A model generated the notes under the pieces. It was given only the letters and a program-made list of their open reading frames with translations, was not told the origin of the DNA and made no database searches. A DNA stretch of 64,000 bases from GCA-002733465 sp965230525 (GTDB lineage: Bacteria > Pseudomonadota > Gammaproteobacteria > Enterobacterales > Kangiellaceae): the NCBI GenBank assembly GCA_965230525.1, contig OZ246008.1, forward strand, positions 3,596,001-3,660,000. The letters run 5' to 3'. This document shows positions 15,069-24,719 of the stretch, one piece after another. The translations under genes were made by a program, and so were the position numbers. Numbering within the stretch: the stretch's first letter is position 1; the number at the start of each line of letters is the position of its first letter.

Positions 15069-17636
15069 CTAGAAAACAAACTCGCCGTTTTCAACATCCA
15101 GCGACACCATCTGCCCATGCTCGATGGAACCACTGAGCAGTTTTTCGGCTAAAGGATTTTCTACCCATTGTTGAATCGCTCGCTTGAGTGGCCTCGCCCC
15201 ATAAACAGGGTCAAACCCCTTCTCTGCGATTAACTCCAGGGCATCTTCAGTAAACTCAAACTGGTACTCATTATCTTCCAATCTTGTTGCCAAGCGCTCA
15301 AGTTGCAAGCGTGCAATCTGCTTAACATGCTCGCGCTCTAGCGAGTGGAAAATCACGGTTTCATCAATTCGGTTTAAGAATTCAGGTCTAAAATAATCAC
15401 CAATCACGCCATTTATCTTATCTTTAAGCGCTTGGTAATTCTCTTTACCGGCAGATTCCATAATCAGATCGGACCCTAAGTTGGATGTCATAATTATCAC
15501 CGTGTTTCTAAAGTCCACGGTACGACCTTGACCATCAGTTAATCGCCCGTCTTCTAGCACTTGCAGTAGAATATTGAACACATCAGGATGCGCTTTTTCG
15601 ACCTCATCAAGCAAAATGACCGAATAAGGCTTTCTACGCACTAATTCTGTGAGATAGCCGCCCTCGTCGTAACCCACGTAGCCCGGAGGCGCACCAATAA
15701 GACGAGCAACCGAATGCTTTTCCATAAATTCCGACATATCCACTCGTACCATGGCATCTTCGGAATCGAACAAGAAATTAGCTAACGCTTTGCTTAATTC
15801 GGTTTTTCCCACACCTGTAGGCCCTAAAAACAAGAACGAACCATTTGGACGATTCGGATCTGACAGACCCGCCCTAGAGCGCCTAACCGCATTAGATACC
15901 GCAGAAACCGCCTCACTTTGACCAACCACGCGAGTATGCAAATGATCTTCTATTTTAAGTAATTTTTCCTTCTCACCTTCGAGCATCTTCTTAACAGGTA
16001 TGCCTGTCCATTTGGAAACAATTTGCGCTATTTCATCTTCACTGACTTTGTTTCTGAGCAAGGTCATTTCTTGCATCTCAACCTGACTAGCCATATCGAG
16101 CTGTTGCTCAAGCTCTGGAATTCGGCCGTATTGTAATTCTGACATTCGGGCTAAATCCCCAGCGCGTTTTGCTGATTCCAAATCGATTCGTGCTCGCTCG
16201 AGATCGGTCTTGATTGATTGTGTACCGTGTACAGCCGCTTTTTCAGCTTTCCAAACTTCATCCAACTCAGAAAACTCTCGTTCCATTTCGGTAATCTTAG
16301 ATTCGAGTTCTTCTAACCGCTTAAGAGAGCTTGCATCACTTTCTTTCTTTAGTGCTTCTCGCTGTATTTTTTGTTGGATCAAGCGACGTTCTAAGCGATC
16401 CATTTCTTCCGGCTTAGAGTCGATTTCCATCCGGATCAAGCTCGCTGCTTCATCGACTAAATCAATGGCTTTATCAGGCAATTTACGGTCAGAAATATAA
16501 CGGTGCGATAGCGTTGCTGCTGCCACTATTGCTGGGTCAGTGATATCAACCCCATGATGTACTTCATAACGCTCTTTTAGTCCGCGAAGAATGGCAATAG
16601 TATCTTCCACGGTGGGTTCGCCAACCTGCACTTTCTGGAAACGCCGCTCAAGCGCAGCATCTTTTTCAACATACTTTCTATATTCATCCAGAGTGGTCGC
16701 CCCCACACAATGAAGCTCCCCTCGCGCCAATGCAGGTTTAAGCATATTGCCTGCATCCATTGAGCCTTCCGATTTACCTGCGCCAACCATGGTATGTATT
16801 TCATCGATAAACAGAATGATTTGTCCTTCTTGCTTAGACAGATCATTTAGCACCGCTTTTAAACGCTCTTCAAATTCGCCTCTAAACTTTGCGCCGGCAA
16901 TTAACGCGCCCATATCCAATGACAATACTCGTTTGCCTTTTATACCTTCGGGTACTTCACCGTTAACAATACGCTGAGCAAGCCCTTCAACAATTGCGGT
17001 TTTACCCACACCTGGCTCACCAATTAATACCGGATTGTTTTTTGAACGACGTTGCAACACTTGCACAGTACGGCGAATTTCATCATCTCGCCCAATTACC
17101 GGATCGAGTTTGCCCTGCTCTGCTCTTTCAGTCAGGTCGATAGTATATTTATCTAATGCTTGTCGCTGCTCTTCGGCATTAGGATCGTCAATTGATTGAC
17201 CTCCGCGAACTTGTTCAATCGCTTGCTCAATTGCTTTTTTGTCAGCGTTTAATTCACGCAAGATATTGCCCAAAGCCCCTTTGTCTTCCAGAGCTGCAAG
17301 CACAAAAAGCTCACTAGAAATGTACTGATCTTTGCGCTCCTGTGCTAGTTTGTCACAGTGATTTAATAATCGGCCTAAATCATTTGAAATGTGTACTTCA
17401 CCGGGACTGCCTTCAACTTGTGGCAAGCGGTCGAGTGCTTCGGCCAATTGCGAGCGAAGGCTATGTAAATTTATATTAGTTTGTGCCATAAGGTGACGCA
17501 CGCTTCCACCGTCTTGATTTAGCAGTGCAGTCATCATATGGATTGGCTCGATGAATTGATGCTCTCGGCCAATAGCCAGAGATTGCGCATCAGCTATAGC
17601 TAGCTGGAACTTGCTAGTCAATTTATCCATTCGCAT
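15069..17636 (-). CDS. clpB: ATP-dependent disaggregase ClpB
   Basis: This 855-residue Hsp100 chaperone works with DnaK to solubilise protein aggregates in the cytosol. The N-domain begins MRMDKLTSKFQLAIADAQ, which fits the family start exactly. The first AAA+ domain has GEPGVGKT (about 206) and IILFIDEIH. The coiled-coil middle domain spans about 405-525, with EMDRLERRL and KITEMEREF. The second AAA+ domain has GPTGVGKTELSKAL (about 604) and VILLDEVEKAHPDV. The C-terminal GFDPVYGARPLKRAIQ is the family's sensor-2 region. Length matches E. coli ClpB (857). A heat-shock promoter precedes it and a terminator follows, so it is monocistronic. Confidence 0.98.
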   Translation of the reverse strand: MRMDKLTSKFQLAIADAQSLAIGREHQFIEPIHMMTALLNQDGGSVRHLMAQTNINLHSLRSQLAEALDRLPQVEGSPGEVHISNDLGRLLNHCDKLAQERKDQYISSELFVLAALEDKGALGNILRELNADKKAIEQAIEQVRGGQSIDDPNAEEQRQALDKYTIDLTERAEQGKLDPVIGRDDEIRRTVQVLQRRSKNNPVLIGEPGVGKTAIVEGLAQRIVNGEVPEGIKGKRVLSLDMGALIAGAKFRGEFEERLKAVLNDLSKQEGQIILFIDEIHTMVGAGKSEGSMDAGNMLKPALARGELHCVGATTLDEYRKYVEKDAALERRFQKVQVGEPTVEDTIAILRGLKERYEVHHGVDITDPAIVAAATLSHRYISDRKLPDKAIDLVDEAASLIRMEIDSKPEEMDRLERRLIQQKIQREALKKESDASSLKRLEELESKITEMEREFSELDEVWKAEKAAVHGTQSIKTDLERARIDLESAKRAGDLARMSELQYGRIPELEQQLDMASQVEMQEMTLLRNKVSEDEIAQIVSKWTGIPVKKMLEGEKEKLLKIEDHLHTRVVGQSEAVSAVSNAVRRSRAGLSDPNRPNGSFLFLGPTGVGKTELSKALANFLFDSEDAMVRVDMSEFMEKHSVARLIGAPPGYVGYDEGGYLTELVRRKPYSVILLDEVEKAHPDVFNILLQVLEDGRLTDGQGRTVDFRNTVIIMTSNLGSDLIMESAGKENYQALKDKINGVIGDYFRPEFLNRIDETVIFHSLEREHVKQIARLQLERLATRLEDNEYQFEFTEDALELIAEKGFDPVYGARPLKRAIQQWVENPLAEKLLSGSIEHGQMVSLDVENGEFVF

Positions 17637-17668
17637 GGGAATACCCCTATTAAAATTAAGTTACAGAA

Positions 17669-17697
17669 TAAATGGGGGCGTTGTAGGTTAATTCAAG
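17669..17697 (-). promoter_or_regulatory. Sigma-32 (RpoH) heat-shock promoter of clpB
   Basis: On the minus strand CTTGAA (17697-17692) is followed after 14 bases by CCCCATTTA (17677-17669). This is a near-perfect match to the RpoH consensus CTTGAA-N(13-15)-CCCCATNTA. It sits 32 bases before the clpB start, and an AGGGG ribosome site lies between. Confidence 0.9.
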
Positions 17698-17790
17698 CTA
17701 TTTCTTTTGCGAGCCCGGTTTAGACTTTTAGCCTCATTAAAAGCTACTGGGGCTTGTGGAAGCGAGGTAATAATCGATTGATTAAGGCCT

Positions 17791-18588
17791 CTAGAGCCGA
17801 TTGGTTTTAATGATTTCGATCAGTTGTTGAATTTGCGATTCATTGTAATGCCCTGCGTATTTCAGTGTCGTGATAAGTTGCTCGGCTCGATAGAGCTGAC
17901 CTCTTCGCTGAAAACCCGCTCGAGTATTTCGAAACACTTGAAAGTCAGGGTGAGAATTAAAAGTGTTAACTACTGCTTTCACAGAGTCTTGAAAACTTTT
18001 AAATTTATCCACCGAATGACTAACACCATTTTTCGTCGAGTCAACTTGAGCCTGATCGGAATTTTTGCACCGAGCGTTCTTACAGGTATTAACAAAGTAG
18101 TTATTATTTCTGAGTGCTAGACCTGAGCGCCCCCAGTTTGATTCGTAAATTGCCATCGCGATGACAATTGCATTGGGAACCGTTTGTAACCGCAATTCAA
18201 GTTGTTGAATATTTTGTTGTTCGGTTGGGTCAGATAACTTTCCATCGATCCCGTATTCTTTCAACAACCGCCTAAGTTTTTTCTGATCGGCACCGCGATG
18301 AAACGATTCTTTCTCAAGATTATTAATTAGTTTTTGCAGCAGCGCTTGCTGATATTTAATTCGACGATTTAACTTGGAAACTTGCAAATTAACTGTTGCG
18401 ATTAAGCGATTGGCCTGTTCTGAATTTGATGGCTCAGGGTTAAATTGAAAACTGTCGTTTGTTGTTTTTGATGACTGCGCATTAAACAGTAATATAAGGA
18501 GAAAAACCAAAGATAAGCCCAGTGCAACAAAAAGACTTTTATCTTTGGGTTCTTGTTTCGGCATAATATATCGTCGATTGCTATTCAT
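17791..18588 (-). CDS. Bax-like glucosaminidase-domain protein
   Basis: This 265-residue protein has an N-terminal membrane anchor (KSLFVALGLSLVFLLILLF) and a charged, probably helical linker. It ends in a domain resembling E. coli Bax and the GH73 N-acetylglucosaminidases: VPNAIVIAMAIYESNWGRS, whose glutamate in YESNWG is the expected catalytic acid, then NNNYF, SFQDSVKAVVNTFNSH and a tail of LKYAGHYNESQIQ. Such enzymes cleave peptidoglycan glycan strands in the periplasm. An ATG eight codons downstream (18564) is an alternative start. It sits between clpB and the diguanylate cyclase, all on the minus strand, without overlap. Physiological role in wall turnover is inferred from the family. 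Confidence 0.82.
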   Translation of the reverse strand: MNSNRRYIMPKQEPKDKSLFVALGLSLVFLLILLFNAQSSKTTNDSFQFNPEPSNSEQANRLIATVNLQVSKLNRRIKYQQALLQKLINNLEKESFHRGADQKKLRRLLKEYGIDGKLSDPTEQQNIQQLELRLQTVPNAIVIAMAIYESNWGRSGLALRNNNYFVNTCKNARCKNSDQAQVDSTKNGVSHSVDKFKSFQDSVKAVVNTFNSHPDFQVFRNTRAGFQRRGQLYRAEQLITTLKYAGHYNESQIQQLIEIIKTNRL

Positions 18589-18623
18589 AGTTCAGCTACC
18601 AGTGACAATCAATTATTATGATT

Positions 18624-20759
18624 TTATCTTGGTGAGAAAGGTGATATCTCAACTCGATTTCTGCCGTTGCTCTTGGCTTTGTAAAGTGCCTTGTCAGCTT
18701 TTGAAAGTAGCTTTCTGGCATCGGTCGGTTCCGGAGAAATAACACTTGAAATACCGATACTCATGGCTATTTTACCGAGAGGCGAACCTCTGTGCTCAAT
18801 ATTCATTGACTCAATATGCTGTCTCAATTTTTCCGCCGCTTCCAGCGCGTCGTTTGCTAATGTGCCAGATAAAATCACAGCAAACTCCTCACCGCCAAAA
18901 CGCGCTACAAAATCACCTGCACGTTGGAATTCTTGTTTTAAAATGGCCGCAATTGCTTTTAAACACACATCACCCTCGATATGGCCATAAGTATCGTTGT
19001 AGGCTTTAAAATAGTCGACATCACAAAAGAGTAAAGCAATATTAGATTTGTCTCGCGATGCTCTGCGAACTTCTGATTCTAACACCTTATCAAAATATCG
19101 TCGGTTAGCTAATTTAGTCAAGCCATCGAGGAAAGCTTGTTCTGATAATCTCCCATGATTTTCTGACAATTTTTGGTGGGTGACTTTGCGATGTTCTTCT
19201 TGCGCGCGACGGGTGAACGCTTCTGATACCAATTGTGCTAATGGTTCAATTACTTCAATGTCTGATGACCACCAGTGACGTTCATCAGACTGATAGTCCA
19301 TGGCCAACCAGCCGATAGTTTCTGAACTTTTTTGGATAGGCAGCACCGCCGTAGACGCTGCGTTAACTTGGGCATAATGTTCCGACAAACCAAAACATTG
19401 ATCGATGTCAGAATCCTGAATTACTGCAACGGGTTCAATAATTTGAGTGTGCCCTTCCAGCATTTGTTGAAACTCAACAAGTTGCGGATCGACATCCACC
19501 TTTTTAGAAAACACTTTTAAACTATCGACATCCTTTTTTAACCACTCCAAATAAATTCGCGCTTTCGATTTATTTTTGTCGAACAAATAGATTGAGACCC
19601 GATCGAGTTTGAAGAAGTTGGCAGTCTCAGAAACAATGCTGGATAGTTCTTCGGAAAATTTTTCTAACTTTAAGTTGATAAATCGATGTGCAAACGCTCT
19701 TAATAAAGTATTCCACATCGAGAGATAGAGGAGCTCAGCTTGCTTTTCCTTTTCATTTCGTAGATCTTCAAGGGTCAACAAGTATTCGGTTTCACTTGCC
19801 AGTTCTGATTCTTCGACATTGGTTGATTGTCGATTAAACAAACTAATTTGACAGCGAACGGGAATACTCTGTCCTTGCTTCGGAGTTACAATCATTTCAA
19901 ATAATTTACTGGACTTAATCGCGTCTTTATTTTGTTTGGCTATTTCGGAACAATACGCTTTTAATTCTCTCACTAACTCAGAATAAACTTGTTTAGGGAC
20001 AATATTATCAATAGGCTGATTTTTAATGTCCTTTTGCCGATACCCTAGCCACTCTGCACAGCGTTGATTGAGGTAAGTGATATCCAGATTTTCATCGAGC
20101 ACTAATAAAAGCCCGGGTAAGAAGTCGAGTACTTCCGTAGGTTGTACAATTTTTCCTTGGGCGATTTCACTGAGTGCAATCAACTCGCCCTCGACCTGCT
20201 CAGCTGGCTCGTGAATATTATCCGATACCAAGATTTCGCCCAATTCTGCATTGCTAGTTTTGTCAGGAGGATTTATTTGAGGTTGCTTTGATTCGGCAGG
20301 CGCTTGCCCCATTCGTTCAAGTAGATTCGCAATGGAGGTCAAAATATCTTTGTCTTTCACTCGCCGACTTAAGTAGTCATCGGCGCCAGATTTCAGCAGT
20401 TCTACTGCAAGTTGGTCGTCTCCTTTGTTGGCTAATATCGCAATTTGCGAACTCGGAGCAACTGATTTAAAGCGGCGAAGCACGTCGATAGGATGATGAA
20501 AATCGAAGTTGTCAGCCAAAAAGATAACATCCGTAGGCGTTTCTTTAACAATAGTGAGTGCGGTTTCAATATTAGCCTGATGACTAATGTTATAACCAAA
20601 AAGTTTAAGGTAATCGGTGACAGTAGATGAGAAGTCCGGATCGGGATCAACAACTAAAATAGACTGGATGGGCGCATGATTTGAGTGATTTTCGGAGTCG
20701 CCTAGCCCTTCATCCATGAAGCTCTGACTGAGAGATCTAATTCCCTGCGATTTACGCAT
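18624..20759 (-). CDS. Diguanylate cyclase: degenerate receiver-PAS-GAF-GGDEF
   Basis: This is a 711-residue cytoplasmic signalling protein. Residues about 33-150 form a response-regulator receiver (ILVVDPDPDF ... GADDYLSRR). Aligning TDVIFLADNF with the usual DLVLLD places Ala at the phosphorylated Asp. The conserved Thr is Ala (LANKG) and the conserved Lys is Arg, so it is probably not a classical phospho-receiver. A PAS domain follows (about 210-330, LLLVLDENLDITYLN), then a GAF-like region (about 370-520). The GGDEF domain carries ARFGGEEF with an RxxD inhibitory site (RAGD) five residues before it, so it should make cyclic di-GMP and be product-inhibited. The ribosome site GGGGTGG supports the start. 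Confidence 0.92.
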   Translation of the reverse strand: MRKSQGIRSLSQSFMDEGLGDSENHSNHAPIQSILVVDPDPDFSSTVTDYLKLFGYNISHQANIETALTIVKETPTDVIFLADNFDFHHPIDVLRRFKSVAPSSQIAILANKGDDQLAVELLKSGADDYLSRRVKDKDILTSIANLLERMGQAPAESKQPQINPPDKTSNAELGEILVSDNIHEPAEQVEGELIALSEIAQGKIVQPTEVLDFLPGLLLVLDENLDITYLNQRCAEWLGYRQKDIKNQPIDNIVPKQVYSELVRELKAYCSEIAKQNKDAIKSSKLFEMIVTPKQGQSIPVRCQISLFNRQSTNVEESELASETEYLLTLEDLRNEKEKQAELLYLSMWNTLLRAFAHRFINLKLEKFSEELSSIVSETANFFKLDRVSIYLFDKNKSKARIYLEWLKKDVDSLKVFSKKVDVDPQLVEFQQMLEGHTQIIEPVAVIQDSDIDQCFGLSEHYAQVNAASTAVLPIQKSSETIGWLAMDYQSDERHWWSSDIEVIEPLAQLVSEAFTRRAQEEHRKVTHQKLSENHGRLSEQAFLDGLTKLANRRYFDKVLESEVRRASRDKSNIALLFCDVDYFKAYNDTYGHIEGDVCLKAIAAILKQEFQRAGDFVARFGGEEFAVILSGTLANDALEAAEKLRQHIESMNIEHRGSPLGKIAMSIGISSVISPEPTDARKLLSKADKALYKAKSNGRNRVEISPFSPR

Positions 20760-21192
20760 CCTACCACCCCTATACTTCCTGCCGTTTCCGGCCTAGATGA
20801 ATATCTCCGTCTTTTCTAGGCTTTACTATCTGCGCTAGAATTGCGACTGCGACTAAAGATATCTATTCAATACAAACTATTGAAATTACAAGCTTTTTTA
20901 CGCTTCTTAGATCAAAATATGTAAAACGACGAATAGTCCATGTGTTGTAGCCGGTGGGCTACTTATCAGGTTAAATTAACCGGAATAATAGCTTTTTGCA
21001 AGGATTTTATTGCTCTGTTTTAAGACTTACTTGTAATAGTCGTCAACCAAAAAGCGTGAAAAGTGTTAACTTGTGAAATATCACCAATGTTTTGCGAATT
21101 TCATTGCTCTATAATGCTCAGCCCCAATTCATTAACCTGAGTTAGTTTGGGTTAGAACTGTAGTAACGGACCATCACTAGGTAAATATAAAA
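20760..21192. promoter_or_regulatory. Divergent intergenic region with tetR promoter -10
   Basis: These 433 bases lie between the leftward cyclase and the rightward tetR-like gene. A consensus TATAAT at 21110-21115 (plus strand) is a likely -10 for the regulator, but no good -35 is present. Two symmetric elements are visible: a hairpin, GTAGCC-GGTG-GGCTAC (20947-20962), and the palindrome GGTTAAATTAACC (20969-20981). The latter could be a regulator site. No gene is seen. Confidence 0.45.
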
Positions 21193-21840
21193 ATGACAAC
21201 ACTAAAAAGAAAACCTGGCCGCCCTTCATTATCAAACCAACAAAAAAATGAGATACGAGACAGCATCATCAACATAGCACGCGAACTCTTTATCAACGAT
21301 GGCTATGAAAACGCGAGTATGCGGAAGATTGCTGCGCAAGCGGGCTTTGCTCCAACCAAGATCTATTATTACTTTAAGAATAAAAAGGAAATTCTAAAGC
21401 ACTTTTGGGTCGATATTTCCCAAGATATGTGGGAAAAGAGTAAACCGAGCGATGCAATTATGTCCGGTGACCCGATAAATGTTATTAATCACTTAATGCA
21501 CGCTACCGTTAAATATTGGCTCGATCACCCGAAAAACTATCAACTGCTGATTGAAACTCAAGATTTTAAAGCGCCTTTGGACGACAATTTTGATGTTTAC
21601 AATACGCCAGGTACCAAAGAGTATGTGGAGACAATGACTAATGCGGTTACCCGCTGCATGGCCAATGGCACCTTTAAGGAAGATAACGTGCTCTACGTTT
21701 CACAACTTATCACTTCTGCCACCTATGGTATTTACGGCTCGTTTTATAGCTTGCCAAGTATCGCCTGGGTGGATAAGCAAAAGCTAATTACAGACAGCAT
21801 CGAAAATACCTTAAGAGGCCTCAAAAACTGGGAAAACTAG
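21193..21840 (+). CDS. TetR/AcrR-family transcriptional regulator
   Basis: This 215-residue regulator has a helix-turn-helix within residues 15-65: SIINIARELFINDGYENASMRKIAAQAGFAPTKIYYYFKNKKEIL in consecutive pieces, with the YYYF-KNK recognition pattern of TetR proteins. The C-terminal two-thirds is the ligand and dimer domain, with no family-specific signature I can name. It stands alone. The next gene, pepE, is 138 bases downstream on the same strand, and the gene to the left is divergent. The target genes are therefore unknown; autoregulation through the palindrome upstream is possible. Confidence 0.92.
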   Translation: MTTLKRKPGRPSLSNQQKNEIRDSIINIARELFINDGYENASMRKIAAQAGFAPTKIYYYFKNKKEILKHFWVDISQDMWEKSKPSDAIMSGDPINVINHLMHATVKYWLDHPKNYQLLIETQDFKAPLDDNFDVYNTPGTKEYVETMTNAVTRCMANGTFKEDNVLYVSQLITSATYGIYGSFYSLPSIAWVDKQKLITDSIENTLRGLKNWEN

Positions 21841-21978
21841 CTCCCTTTAAATGTTTTAATCATTAAAAGCCTTAACGACTTGTGATTATCCTGAGGTTTA
21901 GTCGATGCTTTGACTAGGCATCGGCCTCAATTGTGTTTAAAATGCGCGGCTTATTCAATTCTTGATTAAGCTCGCGCC

Positions 21979-22698
21979 ATGTCAAAAAATTTACTTCTAT
22001 TCAGTAGCTCTCGAGTGGCTGAAACCCAATATTTAGAACACGCGCTGCCGGTTATCGCAGAGTTTTTCGCTGATAGTAATGCTAATGCACCCATTGTTTT
22101 TATCCCATATGCTGGCGTGACTATTAGCTATGAGCAATATGAAGCGCAGGTAGCACAAGCGTTCAATCAGGTTGGACTGGAAGTAAAATCGGTCCATCGA
22201 TTTAAAAGCCAACAAGAAGCGATTGCAAATGCCCCAGGAATTGTCGTTGGAGGTGGAAACACCTTTGCGCTATTAAACGCTTTATATCAAGAAAACTTAC
22301 TCGAACCGATAAAGCAACATTGCTCGCAAGGGAAGCCCTACGTAGGCTGGAGCGCTGGCTCAAACATTGCTGGCCCTACCATTAAGACCACCAACGATAT
22401 GCCGATTGTAGCGCCGCCGTCGTTTGAGGCACTTTCTCTAATTCCTTGGCAAGTCAACCCGCACTACATCGACGGCAACCCGCCGGGCCATCAAGGTGAA
22501 ACGCGACAACAACGGTTAGAAGAATTCCTCAGGTTAAACCCCAATGCAAAAGTGATAGGTATTGCTGAAGGCACTGCAATTCGATTTCAGGACGATTCCA
22601 TCCGCTACCACGGAAAAAAGCCAGGATATGTATTCAATCAACAAGGAAAATTCGTTTTTCAGACCTCGGCACAATTGGCCGAACTAGTAACCAATTAA
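21979..22698 (+). CDS. pepE: Dipeptidase E (alpha-aspartyl dipeptidase), S51
   Basis: This 239-residue cytoplasmic serine peptidase cleaves dipeptides with N-terminal aspartate. The nucleophile serine sits in YVGWSAGSNIAGP near residue 120, preceded by IVVGGGNTFALLNAL. The histidine region is VNPHYIDGNPPGHQGETRQ. These are the landmarks of PepE, whose length (about 230) is matched. The gene overlaps cmoA at TAATG, so the two are probably co-translated. Confidence 0.95.
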   Translation: MSKNLLLFSSSRVAETQYLEHALPVIAEFFADSNANAPIVFIPYAGVTISYEQYEAQVAQAFNQVGLEVKSVHRFKSQQEAIANAPGIVVGGGNTFALLNALYQENLLEPIKQHCSQGKPYVGWSAGSNIAGPTIKTTNDMPIVAPPSFEALSLIPWQVNPHYIDGNPPGHQGETRQQRLEEFLRLNPNAKVIGIAEGTAIRFQDDSIRYHGKKPGYVFNQQGKFVFQTSAQLAELVTN

Positions 22699-23429
22699 TG
22701 AATAATAGCAACGATAACATCTACGCTGAACCCACCCAGCCTGCTCCGTTTCGATTCGATAGCAAAGTCGCCTCGGTATTTCCCGATATGATCAAACGCT
22801 CGGTCCCGGGCTACACAGAAGTGCTACATAATATTCAGCTGATAGCGCAAAAACATATCCAAACCGACAGTCATTGCTATGACCTCGGTTGTTCTCTAGG
22901 AGCGGCCAGCTTAGCGATGAGTTATGGAAATCAACAACAAAACGTCGAGATAATCGGAATCGATAATTCGCCAGCAATGATCGAACGGTGTCAAAATAAT
23001 ATTGACAACTTTAAACATCAAACACCAATTCGATTAATCGCCGGCGATTTGCTCGAGCAAAACTTCCACACTGCAAGCATGGTGGTTTTAAATTACACAT
23101 TACAATTTATTCCGCTTGCGCAAAGAGAGCCTCTGCTAGCGAGACTCTTTGAAGCAATGTTGCCCGGCGGTGTTTTACTGATTTCTGAAAAACTGCATTT
23201 TGACGATCCGGTCATCAATGATCTTTTGATTGAATTACATCATCAATTCAAGCGAGAGAATGGCTACAGCGAGCTAGAAATTAGCCAAAAGCGGAATGCG
23301 TTAGAAAATGTTTTAGTTCCTGAAACCATGGAAACGCACCTAAACCGACTGGAACAAATAGGCTTTAAACCAGTAAAATGCTGGCACCAGCAACTGAACT
23401 TTGCATCAATTATCGCGTTTAAGCCCTAA
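22698..23429 (+). CDS. cmoA: Carboxy-S-adenosyl-L-methionine synthase
   Basis: CmoA converts SAM and prephenate into carboxy-SAM, the donor used by CmoB. It is a 243-residue class-I methyltransferase fold with YDLGCSLGAASLAM (SAM loop, near residue 63), IIGIDNSPAMIERC, VVLNYTLQFIP and a GVLLISEKL strand. The N-terminal VFPDMIKRSVPGY is characteristic of CmoA. It starts within the pepE stop codon and is followed by cmoB 16 bases later. Confidence 0.96.
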   Translation: MNNSNDNIYAEPTQPAPFRFDSKVASVFPDMIKRSVPGYTEVLHNIQLIAQKHIQTDSHCYDLGCSLGAASLAMSYGNQQQNVEIIGIDNSPAMIERCQNNIDNFKHQTPIRLIAGDLLEQNFHTASMVVLNYTLQFIPLAQREPLLARLFEAMLPGGVLLISEKLHFDDPVINDLLIELHHQFKRENGYSELEISQKRNALENVLVPETMETHLNRLEQIGFKPVKCWHQQLNFASIIAFKP

Positions 23430-23445
23430 TGGTTGGATTTATTCG

Positions 23446-24420
23446 ATGATTAATTATTCCGCATTTAAACAAGCGATCCAAAGCAGTCGTATTGAGCCTT
23501 GGCACGATTATTTGGTCGATGCAGTTGAAAAGCGTTATCAACACTACACTCACGGCGAATTGCAGCAGTGGCATGACCTAATTGCCAATCTACCCAAATT
23601 TTCAGGGGTTGAATCTGAGCTAAAAAATGGTGTCAATGTGACTAGCCATTCCCCAATCGAAACCAGACAACTCGAAGCACTAAGACAACAATTAATGCAG
23701 TTGCACCCATGGCGCAAAGGCCCGTTCAAGCTGTTCGATCTACATATAGATACCGAATGGCGCTCCGATTGGAAATGGGATCGGATTAAGCCGCACCTAT
23801 CAAGTTTACAAGATCGAAGCGTACTCGATGTCGGCTGTGGAAATGGCTATCACTGCTTTAGAATCGCTGGCGAAGGCGCTAGGTTTGTACTTGGCATCGA
23901 CCCATCACAAAAATTCCTCGCCCAGTTTTCGGTACTTCAACACTACATTCAGCAATCAAATACCCACTTACTTCCCTTAGGGATTGAAGACTTACCCGAC
24001 TCGATGGATAAGCATGGTTTTGATACGGTTTTTTGTATGGGTGTTCTCTACCATCAAAAATCGCCAATCCAGCTGCTACAAAAACTCCTCGGTCAGTTAC
24101 AACAAAAAGGTGAATTAGTGCTCGAAACTTTGGTCGTCGATGGCGATGAAAACACGGTATTAGTGCCCAAAGGCCGTTATGCCCAAATGAGAAATGTATG
24201 GTTTTTGCCGTCGGCTTCTGCGCTCGAGCTTTGGATGCGAAAATGTGGCTTTAAAAATGTTCATACGGTCGATATAAACCAAACCACGGTTGAAGAACAG
24301 CGAGCGACTGAATGGATGACTTTCCATTCGCTTTCCAATTACCTTGATCCTAATGATCCTAATAAAACCGTCGAAGGTTATTCCGCCCCTAAACGCGCAA
24401 CAATTATCGCAACAAAGTGA
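23446..24420 (+). CDS. cmoB: tRNA U34 carboxymethyltransferase
   Basis: CmoB transfers the carboxymethyl group from carboxy-SAM to 5-hydroxyuridine 34, giving cmo5U in tRNAs that read four-fold degenerate codons, including Val. The start is the ATG at 23446, behind GGTTGGA. This gives 324 residues, almost exactly the E. coli length; the upstream in-frame TTG at 23401 lies inside cmoA. Motifs are MQLHPWRKGPF, DVGCGNGYHCFR (SAM loop), VLGIDPSQKFL, FDTVFCMGVLYHQKSP and MRNVWFLPS, all typical of CmoB. The pepE-cmoA-cmoB arrangement forms one transcription unit. Confidence 0.96.
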   Translation: MINYSAFKQAIQSSRIEPWHDYLVDAVEKRYQHYTHGELQQWHDLIANLPKFSGVESELKNGVNVTSHSPIETRQLEALRQQLMQLHPWRKGPFKLFDLHIDTEWRSDWKWDRIKPHLSSLQDRSVLDVGCGNGYHCFRIAGEGARFVLGIDPSQKFLAQFSVLQHYIQQSNTHLLPLGIEDLPDSMDKHGFDTVFCMGVLYHQKSPIQLLQKLLGQLQQKGELVLETLVVDGDENTVLVPKGRYAQMRNVWFLPSASALELWMRKCGFKNVHTVDINQTTVEEQRATEWMTFHSLSNYLDPNDPNKTVEGYSAPKRATIIATK

Positions 24421-24719
24421 TAATTTAAAACCGATTTGTTGTTTTTTTACCGTTGATAAAATATTTACTGCCGCTCGAGCTGATCGATACGGAGAAGTGG
24501 GGAAGTTTGGACTAAACTAAAGGCAAGAACTCACTAAACGATTAAAAGCGATTTAAAGCAATGGATCAAGCGCTACTTTGCTGCAATTTTGACCACAATC
24601 GCACAATTCTGTGAACCGGTTCCTAGGATTCTTGCTAATTTACGATATTCTAAGATCTAAGGAAAGGAACGACTTATCAACTTAGCCGGGATTAATTTAG
24701 ATATTTGAGGTACCCGAAA

